Positions 39,687 to 49,355 of a DNA stretch of 64,000 nt are shown here, in pieces. The stretch lies in contig JAZNLL010000017.1 in the NCBI GenBank assembly GCA_045579045.1, forward strand, positions 1 through 64,000. Reading direction: 5' to 3'. The notes below the pieces were generated by a model, which did not search any database, was not told the origin of the DNA, and worked only from the letters and a program-made list of their open reading frames with translations. The stretch's first letter is position 1. Every line of letters starts with the position of its first letter. Both the position numbers and the translations under genes were made by a program. Origin of the DNA: Avoscillospira sp045579045. GTDB taxonomy: Bacteria > Bacillota > Clostridia > Oscillospirales > Oscillospiraceae.

Positions 39687-40682
39687 TCATTTTGCAGGGA
39701 CAAAGCCCACTTTCTTGTACACCTTACGCAGTGTCTTGTTGGCAAGATACTGCGCCTTTGCAGCACCTTCCTGATAAATGCTTTCCAGATAAGCCTTGTC
39801 CTGCATCAAGCGGTTAGCCTCGTCCTGAATGGGACGCAGCAGCTCCACAACAGCCTCACCGACAGCAGGCTTGAAAATACCGTAGCCCTGACCGTCGAAT
39901 TCGGCTTCAGCTTCCGCCATCGTCTTGCCGGTGGCAGCACAGTAGATGGTCAGCAGATTGGAAATACCGGGCTTGTTTTCCTGATCAAAGCGAACAGCTG
40001 CCTCGCAATCGGTAACAGCACGCTTGAACTTACGCATAATGTCCTCGGGCTTGTCCATGAGGAAGACACATCCGTCCGGCTCAGACTTGGACATTTTGTT
40101 CTCAGGTGCACCCAGACTCATAACGCGGGCACCCATCTTGGGAATAAAGGCCTCGGGAATGGTAAAGGTATCGGGGAAATGATAGTTAAAACGGTTGGCA
40201 ATGTCACGGCACAGTTCCACATGCTGCATCTGGTCTGCGCCGACAGGAACCAGATCTGCCTGATACAGAAGGATATCCGATGCCATCAGAACAGGATAGG
40301 TAAACAAGCCGGCTGTGATATTGTCTGCGTGTTTCTGTGACTTATCCTTAAACTGGGTCATACGTCCCAGCTCGCCGTACTGGGTATAGCAGCCAAGAAC
40401 CCAGTTCAGTTCTGCATGCTGGGGAACATGGCTCTGAATAAACATGATGTTCTTTTCGGGATCCAGACCGCAGGCAATATACTGAGCCAGCTGTGCCACA
40501 GAACGGCGGCGCAGATCGGCAGGGACCTGCCGAACGGTAATGGCATGCATATCCACGATGCAGAACAGACAGTCATATTCGTGCTGCAGATTAACCCAGT
40601 TCTTAATGGCACCCATATAGGAACCCAGAGTCAGATCACCGCTGGGCTGAATACCGGAAAAAATACGCTTTTTTGCGTCCAT
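39687..40682 (-). CDS. trpS: Tryptophanyl-tRNA synthetase
   Basis: 331 aa class Ic synthetase. Signature 1 is FSGIQPSGDLTLGSYMGAI (HIGH variant), the tryptophan pocket includes FCIVDMHAIT and LYQADLVPVGADQMQH, and signature 2 is NKMSKSEPDG. ATG 40682 follows AGAGGTAC; upstream codons to 40799 run into the promoter of gltX. No T-box element was found in the 137-base gap. Confidence 0.96.
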   Translation of the reverse strand: MDAKKRIFSGIQPSGDLTLGSYMGAIKNWVNLQHEYDCLFCIVDMHAITVRQVPADLRRRSVAQLAQYIACGLDPEKNIMFIQSHVPQHAELNWVLGCYTQYGELGRMTQFKDKSQKHADNITAGLFTYPVLMASDILLYQADLVPVGADQMQHVELCRDIANRFNYHFPDTFTIPEAFIPKMGARVMSLGAPENKMSKSEPDGCVFLMDKPEDIMRKFKRAVTDCEAAVRFDQENKPGISNLLTIYCAATGKTMAEAEAEFDGQGYGIFKPAVGEAVVELLRPIQDEANRLMQDKAYLESIYQEGAAKAQYLANKTLRKVYKKVGFVPAK

Positions 40683-40758
40683 GATAAAGTACCTCTTTTC
40701 CCTATTGGTCATAGATACAATCATTCTATCACAAAAGGTGCAATTTCGCAATAAATCA

Positions 40759-40787
40759 TTGACGAAGGACGAAATAAAATATATTAT
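40759..40787 (+). promoter_or_regulatory. Sigma-A promoter of gltX
   Basis: TTGACG (40759-40764), 17-nt spacer, TATTAT (40782-40787). The ribosome site GGAGG follows at 40804. Confidence 0.65.
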
Positions 40788-40819
40788 ATTCAAAGACAAT
40801 GAAAACGGAGGAAAACCAA

Positions 40820-42310
40820 ATGGATTTCTTTGAAGAACTGGAAAGCCGAATTCCCAAGGGTAAGGTGCGAACCCGCTTCGCTCCCAGTCCTACCGGCTAT
40901 ATGCACGTAGGCAATCTGCGTACCGCTCTGTATACCTGGCTGATTGCCAGACATCAGGAAGGCACCTTTATCCTGCGTATTGAAGATACCGACCAGGGCA
41001 GACTGGTGGAAGGTGCCGTAGACGTCATTTATAAGACAATGGCTGAGTGCGGTCTGAACCACGATGAAGGACCCGATGTCGGCGGTCCTACCGGCCCCTA
41101 TATCCAGACCGAGCGCAGAGGTCTTTACAAGCAGTTTGCCGAAAAGCTCGTTGAGCTTGGTGCTGCCTATCGCTGCTTCTGCAATAAGGACGACAATGAA
41201 GAGCAGGAAGTAGCTGAAGGCGTCAGCATCCATAAGTATGACGGCCGCTGCAGCCGTCTGAGCGCAGAAGAGATTCAGGCCAAGCTGGATGCCGGTGTCC
41301 CTTACGTCATCCGTCAGAAGATTCCCGCAGAAGGCTCTACCACCTTCCATGATGCCAGCTTCGGTGATATCACCGTGGAAAACAGCACTCTGGACGATCA
41401 GGTTCTCATCAAGCAGGACGGTCTGCCTACCTATAACTTCGCCAACGTCATTGACGATCATCTGATGGGTATCACCCATGTGGTTCGCGGCAGTGAGTAC
41501 CTCTCCTCCGCCCCCAAGTATAACCTGCTGTACGAAGCCTTCGGCTGGGAAATCCCCACCTATGTCCACTGCTCCCCTGTTATGCGTGACGCACAGCACA
41601 AGATGTCCAAGCGCCACGGTGACCCCAGCTATGAAGATCTCATCGCACAGGGCTTCCTGACCGACGCTGTTCTCAACTACGTTGCGCTTCTCGGCTGGTC
41701 TCCCAAGGGTGAGCTTTCCGAGCAGGAATTCTTCACGTTGGACGAGCTGGTGAAGGCCTTTGATATTTCCGGCATTTCCAAGTCCCCTGCCGTCTTCGAT
41801 ATCGTGAAGCTGAAGTGGATGAATGCCGAATATATCAAGAAGCTGTCCCCCGAAGCCTTCTTCGAAAAGGCAGAACCTTGGCTGAAACAGGCTGTTCAGA
41901 GTCCTTCAATCGATCTGCGTGCTGTTGCCGCTTTGGTGCAGTCCCGCTGCGAAGTTCTCTCCGATCTGCCTGAGCGTGTAGACTTCCTGGACAAGCTTCC
42001 TGCTTATGATACCGAACTCTATGTCCATAAGAAGTCCAAGACCAACCTGGAAAATTCTCTGGACTCCCTGCAGAAGATCCTGCCTGTTCTGGAAAAACTC
42101 GATGTCTGGACCAACGAGTCTCTCTATGAAGCACTCGTTGCCATTGCAGCAGAACTGGAAGTCAAGAATTCCATCATTCTCTGGCCCCTGCGCGTGGCTG
42201 TTTCCGGTAAGGCCTCCACTCCCGGCGGTGCAACGGAACTGTGCGCACTCCTGGGTAAAGAGGAATCTCTCTCCCGTATCCGTACCGGCATCTCCCTGCT
42301 GGGCGGTTAA
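40820..42310 (+). CDS. gltX: Glutamyl-tRNA synthetase
   Basis: 496 aa class Ib synthetase. FAPSPTGYMHVGNLRTALYTWLIAR (HIGH variant), LRIEDTDQGR, GSEYLSSAPKYNLLYEAFGW, and KMSKRHGD (KMSKS variant). It charges tRNA-Glu, and tRNA-Gln too if a GatCAB system is present (not in the window). ATG 40820 is used because GGAGG lies inside the longer frame that starts at 40799. Strong C-ending codon preference suggests high expression. Confidence 0.97.
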   Translation: MDFFEELESRIPKGKVRTRFAPSPTGYMHVGNLRTALYTWLIARHQEGTFILRIEDTDQGRLVEGAVDVIYKTMAECGLNHDEGPDVGGPTGPYIQTERRGLYKQFAEKLVELGAAYRCFCNKDDNEEQEVAEGVSIHKYDGRCSRLSAEEIQAKLDAGVPYVIRQKIPAEGSTTFHDASFGDITVENSTLDDQVLIKQDGLPTYNFANVIDDHLMGITHVVRGSEYLSSAPKYNLLYEAFGWEIPTYVHCSPVMRDAQHKMSKRHGDPSYEDLIAQGFLTDAVLNYVALLGWSPKGELSEQEFFTLDELVKAFDISGISKSPAVFDIVKLKWMNAEYIKKLSPEAFFEKAEPWLKQAVQSPSIDLRAVAALVQSRCEVLSDLPERVDFLDKLPAYDTELYVHKKSKTNLENSLDSLQKILPVLEKLDVWTNESLYEALVAIAAELEVKNSIILWPLRVAVSGKASTPGGATELCALLGKEESLSRIRTGISLLGG

Positions 42311-42314
42311 TCAG

Positions 42315-42350
42315 AAAAAAGCACTGTGGAAATCCACAGTGCTTTTTTCT
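42315..42350. terminator. Bidirectional terminator between gltX and spoIVA
   Basis: AAAAAAGCACTGTGGA-AA-TCCACAGTGCTTTTTT, 16-bp stem with T-runs on both strands. Confidence 0.95.
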
Positions 42351-43837
42351 TAAGAAAGAATGATACAGATCAGACCGCTGCTGCCTTCATTGATGATCCG
42401 GGACAGCGTTGCCTGAAGCTTGTGCTGGGATTCCTCGGGCATTCGCTTCAGCTTTGAGCCAAGTCCTTCGTTGACAAGTTCATATACGGATTTGCCAAAA
42501 ATATTGCTCTGCCATAGCTTTTCCGTATCACCGTCATACTCTTGCAGTAAATACTGCAGAAGATCCTCCGATTGCTTCTCATCTCCCACAATGGGGCTGA
42601 TTTCAGTTTCAATATCAGCGCGGAGCATATGGATCGAGGGTGCGCTGGCCTTCATTTTCACACCGTAATTGCTGCCTTTTCGGACAATCTGCGGCACCTC
42701 CAGATGCATCTCGTCCGGTGACGGCATGACAATTCCGTAGCCGGTGGCACGCACCTGCTCCAGCGCACCGGAAACCTTGTCGTAACACCGCTTAGCCTCC
42801 GCCAGTTCCTGAAGCAATTGCATCAGACCCGCATCATTTTTGATCGGATATCCGCATGCAGCGGACAGGACTTCGTAAAACAAGGAAGGCAGAATCCGGA
42901 TTTCGAGATTTACGATTCCGTTACCGCCGTCAATCTCCGCAACACTTGCATTTTCAACGCTTTCAAGAGCCATCAATTTCTCCAAAACAGATTCTGCACA
43001 TCGCATGCTGCTGAAATCACGGTTATTCTCCCGGATTAATTCACAAAGCTCTTTTTTGATTGGATGCTCCAACGGCAGCGCACGCATCCATTCTGGAAGA
43101 TAATAGCGCATTTCCGAAACCGGGAATTCCATGAGAATTTTCTCAAGAATATCCTGTACGTCCTTCTCCTGCAAAGTCAGGCAGTTGACACACAGGCATC
43201 TCACCTGCAGAGTATCTTCCAGCTTCTTCCTGAGTTCCTGCGCTTCCCTTCCCTGTGGCTGAACAGAATTGACGAGAACCAAAAAAGGCTTCCCTGTTGC
43301 CTTCATATCTGCAATAGCACGGGTTTCCGCTTCCGCGTAGTCCTCTCTCGGAATATCCGTCACAGTTCCGTCTGTCGTGACGATAATGCCAATGGAACAG
43401 TGTTCCTCCATGATTTTCTTGGTTCCAAGCTCAGCGGCCTGTGTCATCGGAATTTCCTGCGGATACCAAGGTGTCGTCACCATTCTGGGCTGCCCTTCCT
43501 CATCAACACCCATCGCGCCCGGTATCATATATCCCACGCTGTCGATCATGCGCACCGATAATTTCGCTGTGCCGTCCAAGGAAACTGTTACCGCTTCCTC
43601 CGGTACAAACTTCGGTTCCGAGGTCATGATTGTTTTTCCCGAACCGCTTTGAGGCAGTTCATCTTTGGCCCGTTCCTTCTGATAGATATTTTCGATATGC
43701 GGAATGACCATCGTTTCCATGACCCGTTTGACAAAGGTAGACTTCCCGGTTCTAACAGGGCCTACAACACCGATATAAATGTTTCCGCCGGTTCGTTCCG
43801 AGATTTCCTGATAAATATTCGTGGCTGCAGGATGCAT
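42350..43837 (-). CDS. spoIVA: Spore coat morphogenetic ATPase SpoIVA
   Basis: 495 aa, typical SpoIVA. It polymerises by ATP hydrolysis on the forespore surface as the base layer of the coat. N-terminal TRAFAC-like domain: Walker A GVVGPVRTGKSTFVKR (about 21-36), GKTIMTSEPKFVPEEAV, MIDSVGYMIPGAMG (Walker B region), LVNSVQPQGREA. The C-terminal tip carries the hydrophobic targeting end. ACGGAGGAACG precedes ATG 43837. A SigE-like promoter lies upstream. Confidence 0.97.
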   Translation of the reverse strand: MHPAATNIYQEISERTGGNIYIGVVGPVRTGKSTFVKRVMETMVIPHIENIYQKERAKDELPQSGSGKTIMTSEPKFVPEEAVTVSLDGTAKLSVRMIDSVGYMIPGAMGVDEEGQPRMVTTPWYPQEIPMTQAAELGTKKIMEEHCSIGIIVTTDGTVTDIPREDYAEAETRAIADMKATGKPFLVLVNSVQPQGREAQELRKKLEDTLQVRCLCVNCLTLQEKDVQDILEKILMEFPVSEMRYYLPEWMRALPLEHPIKKELCELIRENNRDFSSMRCAESVLEKLMALESVENASVAEIDGGNGIVNLEIRILPSLFYEVLSAACGYPIKNDAGLMQLLQELAEAKRCYDKVSGALEQVRATGYGIVMPSPDEMHLEVPQIVRKGSNYGVKMKASAPSIHMLRADIETEISPIVGDEKQSEDLLQYLLQEYDGDTEKLWQSNIFGKSVYELVNEGLGSKLKRMPEESQHKLQATLSRIINEGSSGLICIILS

Positions 43838-43873
43838 AGCACGTTCCTCCGTTTCTGCAATACTTGTACACCA

Positions 43874-43902
43874 TACCTATGTCTCTGCAGCCTCTTATAT
43901 GA
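43874..43902 (-). promoter_or_regulatory. SigE-like promoter of spoIVA
   Basis: On the minus strand TCATATA (43902-43896), 14-nt spacer, CATAGGTA (43881-43874). Spacing and both boxes fit the mother-cell SigE pattern moderately well, as expected for spoIVA. Confidence 0.5.
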
Positions 43903-43913
43903 TAGGATTTTTC

Positions 43914-45419
43914 CTATAAAACAGGTAAAAGCAGCATAGAGTCCTGATCCAGTTCCTCCGAGTCCAATTGGTTCGCTTTCAGAATGTCTTCCACCGTTGT
44001 TCTGTATGCTTTTGCGATTTCCCACAAGGGCACATTTTTTCCAACCTTTCGCACAATCAGTGCAGGACGCATGTCCTCCGTATCCAGATCCTCAATCACA
44101 CCTGCACACATTGTTCGCAGTTTTTCCTGCGAGCAGCACAGAACATCCAAACGAACGGAGCACTTAGTCTCCACACCGCCTGCATCTGCTGCAGCTGATA
44201 TTTCTCCCACCGGGTCAGCAAACGCGTGGCAGCCGGCCCCGCAGAAGAGTGCAATATCATAGGCACTCTCCAGCTTCGATGCCAGCGATACCAGATTACC
44301 GCTTTCATCGTACCCCAAAACCCGTACAGTCATCGGCACCTTCACGGTTGATTTGTCCGTTTCTCGGATCACCGTAGGATAGTCATAATAGATTGATACA
44401 TCCAATACATCCCGTACCTCGCCGCTCAATCGGTGTCTGACAGTCTGTGTTGCCGTATGCCGGTCCAAACTTCCTTCAAGTTCAAACTCCTTCCATTGCG
44501 GCAAAAGCCTGCCTTTTGTGCTGTAAGCATCCTCAATCAAATGAACTGTCTTCAAGCCGCTGACAACACACTGCGCCAGTATGTTTACGGTGACGGTATA
44601 GTGCTCATCGTCACCCACCGGTGTCTGCAAATCATATCCCGTAATCATCAGTTTGGTATGTACTGCTTCCTCATCGTAATCCGTACCCATCTCACAATAC
44701 TGAGAAAACGGGATTGTTTCTTCATGGGCATATAGCATGCCGTTCTCAGAGAGATACAGCATCCTGCATCTCAGAACCCCTTTGAACACAGCCTTATTAC
44801 CAACTAATTTTTCATCTGTCACTTCCGCCCGGCAGCGAAGTCCGTAAACCTCGCTTACGGGAGGTTTTCCGAGCGGCATTTCAATGGTGTCGCCGACCGA
44901 AAACGACTTCTCTCCGGTTTCCAGCGGAATCAGCGTAGTATAGGAAGCAGTCTTCGTCTCCAACCCCGGAATGTCCTCCTCCAGTTGATACTGCGCATCG
45001 GAGCAATTCTCGTAGACGGTGATCTCGCAGCCCAGATTGACCCGAAGCATGACCTTTCGGGAATTGATCATACGGGCGTCAACAGAGCAAACCCGAACCG
45101 AACACAGCACCTGTCCATGAGGTGTCAGCGCAGGGTGGTCAAATTTCACAGCGAACGGAATGTAAACCTCCATATGGCGTGGATGTGACTGATCCTCCGG
45201 GATACAAATGACACCACCCTTCACTCCGCCTGCGATCGTCACACCGCCATCTCTGCAATCCTTGCCTCTCAGAATGGCCTCTGCGCTGCAATCAACGATA
45301 CTCGAAATATCGGGACAGCTGTCAGGAACGATCATTTCGGCGGTTTCCTCCTGAAAGCGCACTTCCTGCACAATATTACGTAAAAAATGATATGATTGGC
45401 TCTGAACGGAAAGTTCCAT
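43914..45419 (-). CDS. DUF3794/SPOCS-LysM spore coat protein
   Basis: 501 aa. Two or three DUF3794 (SPOCS) units (QEETAEMIVPDSCPDISSIVDCSAEAIL, KSFSVGDTIEMPLGKPPVSEVYGLRC, HRLSGEVRDVLDVSIYYDYP) and a C-terminal LysM domain (VGKNVPLWEIAKAYRTTVEDILKANQL). Such proteins are widespread in clostridial spore coats; LysM binds glycan. It follows the spoIVA promoter region and probably shares sporulation timing. ATG 45419 lies after AAGGAGTGAGG. Confidence 0.85.
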   Translation of the reverse strand: MELSVQSQSYHFLRNIVQEVRFQEETAEMIVPDSCPDISSIVDCSAEAILRGKDCRDGGVTIAGGVKGGVICIPEDQSHPRHMEVYIPFAVKFDHPALTPHGQVLCSVRVCSVDARMINSRKVMLRVNLGCEITVYENCSDAQYQLEEDIPGLETKTASYTTLIPLETGEKSFSVGDTIEMPLGKPPVSEVYGLRCRAEVTDEKLVGNKAVFKGVLRCRMLYLSENGMLYAHEETIPFSQYCEMGTDYDEEAVHTKLMITGYDLQTPVGDDEHYTVTVNILAQCVVSGLKTVHLIEDAYSTKGRLLPQWKEFELEGSLDRHTATQTVRHRLSGEVRDVLDVSIYYDYPTVIRETDKSTVKVPMTVRVLGYDESGNLVSLASKLESAYDIALFCGAGCHAFADPVGEISAAADAGGVETKCSVRLDVLCCSQEKLRTMCAGVIEDLDTEDMRPALIVRKVGKNVPLWEIAKAYRTTVEDILKANQLDSEELDQDSMLLLPVL

Positions 45420-45476
45420 AGACCTCACTCCTTGTATGTTATACCATAACTATACGCGGGAACGGACAAGGATATG

Positions 45477-45623
45477 CTACGGACGGCCAAACAGAAGAGC
45501 GATGACAATCAAAACAGAACCAATCAACAACCGAATACCCCAGCCTCCAAATAAACAGGATAGAATGAAGCTAATGCCTGCAGTCAAAAGGACAATCCCT
45601 AAAATGCGAGATCGATGACACAT
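45477..45623 (-). CDS. 48-aa two-helix membrane protein
   Basis: Peptide begins MCHRSRILGIVLL and ends ALLFGRP, with two hydrophobic stretches separated by a GGWGIR turn. AGGGAGGCGG lies about 5 bases before its ATG. It lies 57 bases upstream of the DUF3794 gene on the same strand, so it may be part of that transcript. The overlapping plus-strand frame (45436-45618) has no such support. Confidence 0.55.
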   Translation of the reverse strand: MCHRSRILGIVLLTAGISFILSCLFGGWGIRLLIGSVLIVIALLFGRP

Positions 45624-45655
45624 AATACCGCCTCCCTATTCCAATGATATGATGA

Positions 45656-45695
45656 AAACAAAAATACGTTCCGCTGACTATCGTTCAGCGGTACG
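45656..45695 (-). terminator. Terminator of the yicC-rsgA operon
   Basis: CCGCTGA / TCAGCGG stem with a 7-nt loop, flanked by ACG/CGT pairs, then ATTTTTGTTTTC on the minus strand. Confidence 0.8.
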
Positions 45696-45701
45696 TTTCT
45701 A

Positions 45702-46580
45702 TTATTTTATATCCCAGGGTTTTAGATCCTTCGCCTTTTCATAAAGACGAACATAGCTTTCGTATCGGGTAGGCTGGATCAAGCCTTTCTTCAATGCCTC
45801 AGTCACACAGCATCCCGGCTCCTTCAGATGGGCACAGTCGTGGAACTGGCACCGTCCAAGATGGGGAGCAAAATCCGGGAACGCATACTGCAGATTCTCC
45901 TTAAGTATGATCTCCATTTGGTCCGTATCAAAGGAAGGAAAACCGGGTGTATCTGCAACAACGGTATTGTCATCCAGACGGAACAATTCAATATGCCGCG
46001 TGGTATGGCGACCGCGGCCCAGTTTCTCCGAAACCTCTCCCGTTTCAATGTTCAGTCCGGGAGCCAGACAGTTTAAAATACTGCTCTTTCCCACACCGGA
46101 ATTGCCGGAAAAAGCGACAACCTTGCCGGAAATCAGCCTTCTCAGATCCTCAACACCCTCACCGGTCACAGCGCTGGTCAACACCACTTCATAGCCGGCC
46201 TTACTGTAGATCTCAGCCAGCGTCGTACCGGACTGCAGATCACTTTTATTAACGCAGATCACAACCGGAACATTCTGATCACCGGCAATGGCAGTAATGC
46301 GGTCAATGAGAAACGGCTCTGTCACCGGGATCGCCTCTGAAACCAGAAGCACCAGCATATCCAGATTGGCAACGGCAGGACGGACAAAACTGTTTGTTCT
46401 GGGACAGATCGTTTCCAGCATACCTTTCCCGTTTTCCACAGATATTTCGACCCGATCACCAACCAAAGGTGTGAGACCTTCCTTGCGGAAGCGACCTCTG
46501 GCTTTGCATTCTATTAATCCGTCATCTGTCTGCACATAGTAGAAGCCGCTGAGCGCCTTCATAATTTTTCCTGAAATCAA
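45702..46580 (-). CDS. rsgA: Ribosome-assembly GTPase RsgA
   Basis: 292 aa. Circularly permuted GTPase that matures the 30S subunit. OB-fold N-terminus (GLIECKARGRFRKE, PLVGDRVEI), G4 VNKSDL, G5-like TSAVTGEG, G1 FSGNSGVGKSSI, G3 DTPGFPSF, and the zinc knuckle CQFHDCAHLKEPGC. The start overlaps the prkC stop by 4 bases. Last gene of the long operon, as in Bacillus. Confidence 0.96.
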   Translation of the reverse strand: MISGKIMKALSGFYYVQTDDGLIECKARGRFRKEGLTPLVGDRVEISVENGKGMLETICPRTNSFVRPAVANLDMLVLLVSEAIPVTEPFLIDRITAIAGDQNVPVVICVNKSDLQSGTTLAEIYSKAGYEVVLTSAVTGEGVEDLRRLISGKVVAFSGNSGVGKSSILNCLAPGLNIETGEVSEKLGRGRHTTRHIELFRLDDNTVVADTPGFPSFDTDQMEIILKENLQYAFPDFAPHLGRCQFHDCAHLKEPGCCVTEALKKGLIQPTRYESYVRLYEKAKDLKPWDIK

Positions 46581-48547
46581 TAGACAATTTCTCCTGCATC
46601 AAAATCGTAGGACATGGTGCTCCAAGGTGTATTATCGATCAGAACCTCGATCAAATGAATTCCGACTCCATCCAATGCAATGGGAATCTGATGATTGGTC
46701 ACAGTAGCGGGATCGACCTCAAACTCATCCTGCTTAATGCCGTCCATAAATACAGAGACCATCATAACATCCTCCATATCCGGGAGAATGATATTGATCA
46801 CTCGCGTTTTCGGCATGCCGGGGAAACCGGTAACATCGCCGTTTAACGGATCATCCTCAGCATCTGTAGGACCATTGGAGATTTGCAGGTTGATCGTTGT
46901 ACCCTCTTTTACCATCTCATCCTGCTGAATACTTTGGAAAATAACAGTACCCTTGGGTTCATCGCTGTCCACACGGGCAATATCGTGATCGAGCTTGGCC
47001 TCTGCCAGTTTCTCAACAGCTCTGGCTTCCTCCAATCCCAACAATCCGGGAACGGGGGTCAGCTTAATCTCAGGTCCTGTGCTCACAATCAGCGTCACCA
47101 CTTGACCTGCAGTCAACGGCTCACCGGCAGAAGGCACAGTCCGAATAACACAACCGTCCGCGACAAGATCACTGGTTTCATACAGCAGATCCACATCGAT
47201 ATCCAACAGCAGATTATCCAAAATGGTCGTCGCATTCTGCACCGTCTGGTTGACCAAATCACGCATAGCATCAGTCGTCGTACCGGTAGAAACCGTCAGA
47301 GAAATGGAACTGCCTGCCTTTGCCATGCGGTCGCCCTTCGGACTCTGACTGATGATATAACCGGGCTCAACTGTGTCGCTGGGCAGCCATTCACCGATAA
47401 AGATATTGAACTGAGGATATGCACCGTGATTGATATTTTCCGCATACTGACCCACAAAATTGGGAACCTCAATTTCCTCTGTTCCCGCGAAGATATCCGC
47501 AAGGAAGAACGAATACAGAAAATATCCAATGCCAACAACCGCAAGAACAATGCAGATAATACCTGCAATCAGACCGGCAGAACCGGTTTTCTTGCGTTTG
47601 CTCTGCGTTTTCTTTCTGGCAGCCACTGCAGCTTTACCGTGAACTGCTCTGTCTGCAGCAGTAACAGGTGCTTCTGTGCGTTCCTTCGCTTCGGGAACGA
47701 CAGCGGCCGCCAGATTGATGTTGGGATTCTTTCGGAATTCATCCAGTTCCCACAGCATCTCACCGGCACTCTCATACCGCTCATCCAGGTCTGCATTCAT
47801 GGCCTTCATGGTAATCTGCTCAATACCCAGAGGAATCTGGGGCTGCAGGGTTCTGGGCATCACTGCCTGCGCGTTGATATGCTGAATAGCCACGGATACA
47901 GGCGTCTCGCCATCAAAAGGCGGCTTGCCTGTAAGCATCTCATACATAACTACACCCAGAGAATACAAATCAGATCGATAATCGATTTTACCGCCCTTTG
48001 CCTGTTCGGGAGAGATATAGTGCACAGAACCAAGAGCCTCACGCGTCAAAGTGCTCTGAGCGGAAGAGACACGCGCAATTCCAAAATCCGCAACCTTAAC
48101 GCTGCCATCTTTGAGAATGATGATATTGTGGGGCTTGATATCCCGGTGAATAATACCTCTGCTATGTGCGTGCTCCAAAGCCTTGGCGATCTGGGTAGCA
48201 AAATGCAGAACCTCCCGCCAGTTCAGAGCACCTTTCTGCTCCATGTACTGTTTCAGCGTGATGCCTTCGATCAGTTCCATGACAATATAATCCACATTAT
48301 CGGAATGAGACACATCGTAAACATTGATAATGTTGGGATGAGACATCATAGCGACAGCCTGGGATTCCGCATGGAATCTGCGGCGGAACTCCGCATCCTG
48401 AGACAGATCATCCTTCAATATTTTTATGGCCACGATACGATTGAGACGATGGCAGCGAGCCTTATAAACAACTGCCATTCCTCCGGTACCGATTACTTCC
48501 AGTATTTCATACCGGTTATCCAACAGCCTGCCTATGTAGTTTTCCAT
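46577..48547 (-). CDS. prkC: PASTA-domain Ser/Thr protein kinase PrkC
   Basis: 656 aa. Kinase domain 1-270: GTGGMAVVYKARC (Gly loop), AIKIL (Lys), HRDIKPHNII (catalytic loop), VADFGIAR, GSVHYISPEQAKGG (activation loop). One membrane helix (about 340-362), then three to four PASTA repeats (EIEVPNFVGQ, DLVNQTVQNATTIL, VPGLLGLEEARAVEKL) that sense muropeptides. In Bacillus it controls germination and wall metabolism. Paired with the phosphatase PrpC upstream. Confidence 0.95.
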   Translation of the reverse strand: MENYIGRLLDNRYEILEVIGTGGMAVVYKARCHRLNRIVAIKILKDDLSQDAEFRRRFHAESQAVAMMSHPNIINVYDVSHSDNVDYIVMELIEGITLKQYMEQKGALNWREVLHFATQIAKALEHAHSRGIIHRDIKPHNIIILKDGSVKVADFGIARVSSAQSTLTREALGSVHYISPEQAKGGKIDYRSDLYSLGVVMYEMLTGKPPFDGETPVSVAIQHINAQAVMPRTLQPQIPLGIEQITMKAMNADLDERYESAGEMLWELDEFRKNPNINLAAAVVPEAKERTEAPVTAADRAVHGKAAVAARKKTQSKRKKTGSAGLIAGIICIVLAVVGIGYFLYSFFLADIFAGTEEIEVPNFVGQYAENINHGAYPQFNIFIGEWLPSDTVEPGYIISQSPKGDRMAKAGSSISLTVSTGTTTDAMRDLVNQTVQNATTILDNLLLDIDVDLLYETSDLVADGCVIRTVPSAGEPLTAGQVVTLIVSTGPEIKLTPVPGLLGLEEARAVEKLAEAKLDHDIARVDSDEPKGTVIFQSIQQDEMVKEGTTINLQISNGPTDAEDDPLNGDVTGFPGMPKTRVINIILPDMEDVMMVSVFMDGIKQDEFEVDPATVTNHQIPIALDGVGIHLIEVLIDNTPWSTMSYDFDAGEIVY

Positions 48548-48617
48548 AAGTAGCTCCGTTACCGATCACTCGGCCCGTCCTGTTGCGGCCGACGGACGCC
48601 GTAATATAGAAAAGAGG

Positions 48618-49355
48618 TTACACAGAAACCAGAACAACGGTGACGTTGTCAGGTGCACCTCTGTAATTGGCAATTTTCAGCAATCTTTGACAGCAATCGT
48701 TCTTGTTGACGCCATGAACGACTTCAAAGAGCATCTCCTGATCGGACATGGTATTGGACAATCCGTCAGAGCAGAGCAAAATTGTATCTCCCTTGGAAAG
48801 CGTGTGGTGGTACAGATCGCTCTCGACATTCTCTTCTGTTCCGATTGCTCTTGTAATCAGATTCTTACCGGGATGATTTTTCGCAGACTCACGGGATAAT
48901 TCACCTCGCTGAACCATCAGCTCCACAAGGGAATGATCTGTTGTAATACTGCGTACACCGTCCTTATTGAACAGATATGCCCGGCTGTCGCCCACGTTCA
49001 GAACCGTTGCATGATCCTTTTGAATGAAAGCAGCAACCAACGTCGTACCCATGCCCTTGTATTCCTCGCTGAGCTGGGACTGTTCATAAACTGCCTTGTT
49101 GGCCAGTTCGGTTGAGTCGATCAGCATCTGATCAATACGTTCCTGTTTCATGTTGGAGCGAACCGTCCGCTTTACCTCTTCCGTAAACACCTCAACTGCC
49201 ATTTTGCTGGCAATATTACCGGAGCGGGCACCGCCCATTCCATCGCAAACAAGTACAAGAAGCTGGTCTCTGCTAAGCTTTTCAATGGCATAATCATCCT
49301 GGTTCTGGGTGCGAACCATACCCGGATCGGTCAAGCCCCATGCCTGCATCGTCAT
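48618..49355 (-). CDS. prpC: PP2C-type protein phosphatase PrpC
   Basis: 245 aa. Family motifs in order: GMVRTQNQDDYAI (motif 1), VLVCDGMGGARSGNIASKMAVE (metal Asp), GTTLVAAF, NVGDSRAYLF, ITTDHSLVE, LLCSDGLSNTM, DNVTVVLV. Removes phosphates placed by PrkC. The start overlaps the rlmN stop by 4 bases (ATGA). Confidence 0.95.
   Translation of the reverse strand: MTMQAWGLTDPGMVRTQNQDDYAIEKLSRDQLLVLVCDGMGGARSGNIASKMAVEVFTEEVKRTVRSNMKQERIDQMLIDSTELANKAVYEQSQLSEEYKGMGTTLVAAFIQKDHATVLNVGDSRAYLFNKDGVRSITTDHSLVELMVQRGELSRESAKNHPGKNLITRAIGTEENVESDLYHHTLSKGDTILLCSDGLSNTMSDQEMLFEVVHGVNKNDCCQRLLKIANYRGAPDNVTVVLVSV

Noticed and set aside
38462..39817. 451-codon open frame on the plus strand
   Set aside because: Antisense of the tagO-like gene, low-complexity His/Gln/Asn-rich protein, no ribosome site.
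40683..40819. T-box riboswitch between trpS and gltX
   Set aside because: No T-box-like GGTGG-ACCGCG sequence or large antiterminator structure in the 137 bases.
45436..45618. 60-codon plus-strand frame
   Set aside because: Opposite strand has a better ribosome site and a membrane-protein pattern (45477-45623).
46883..48553. 556-codon open frame on the plus strand
   Set aside because: Exact antisense of prkC; composition is a mirror of a GC-rich-third-position gene and shows no family motif.
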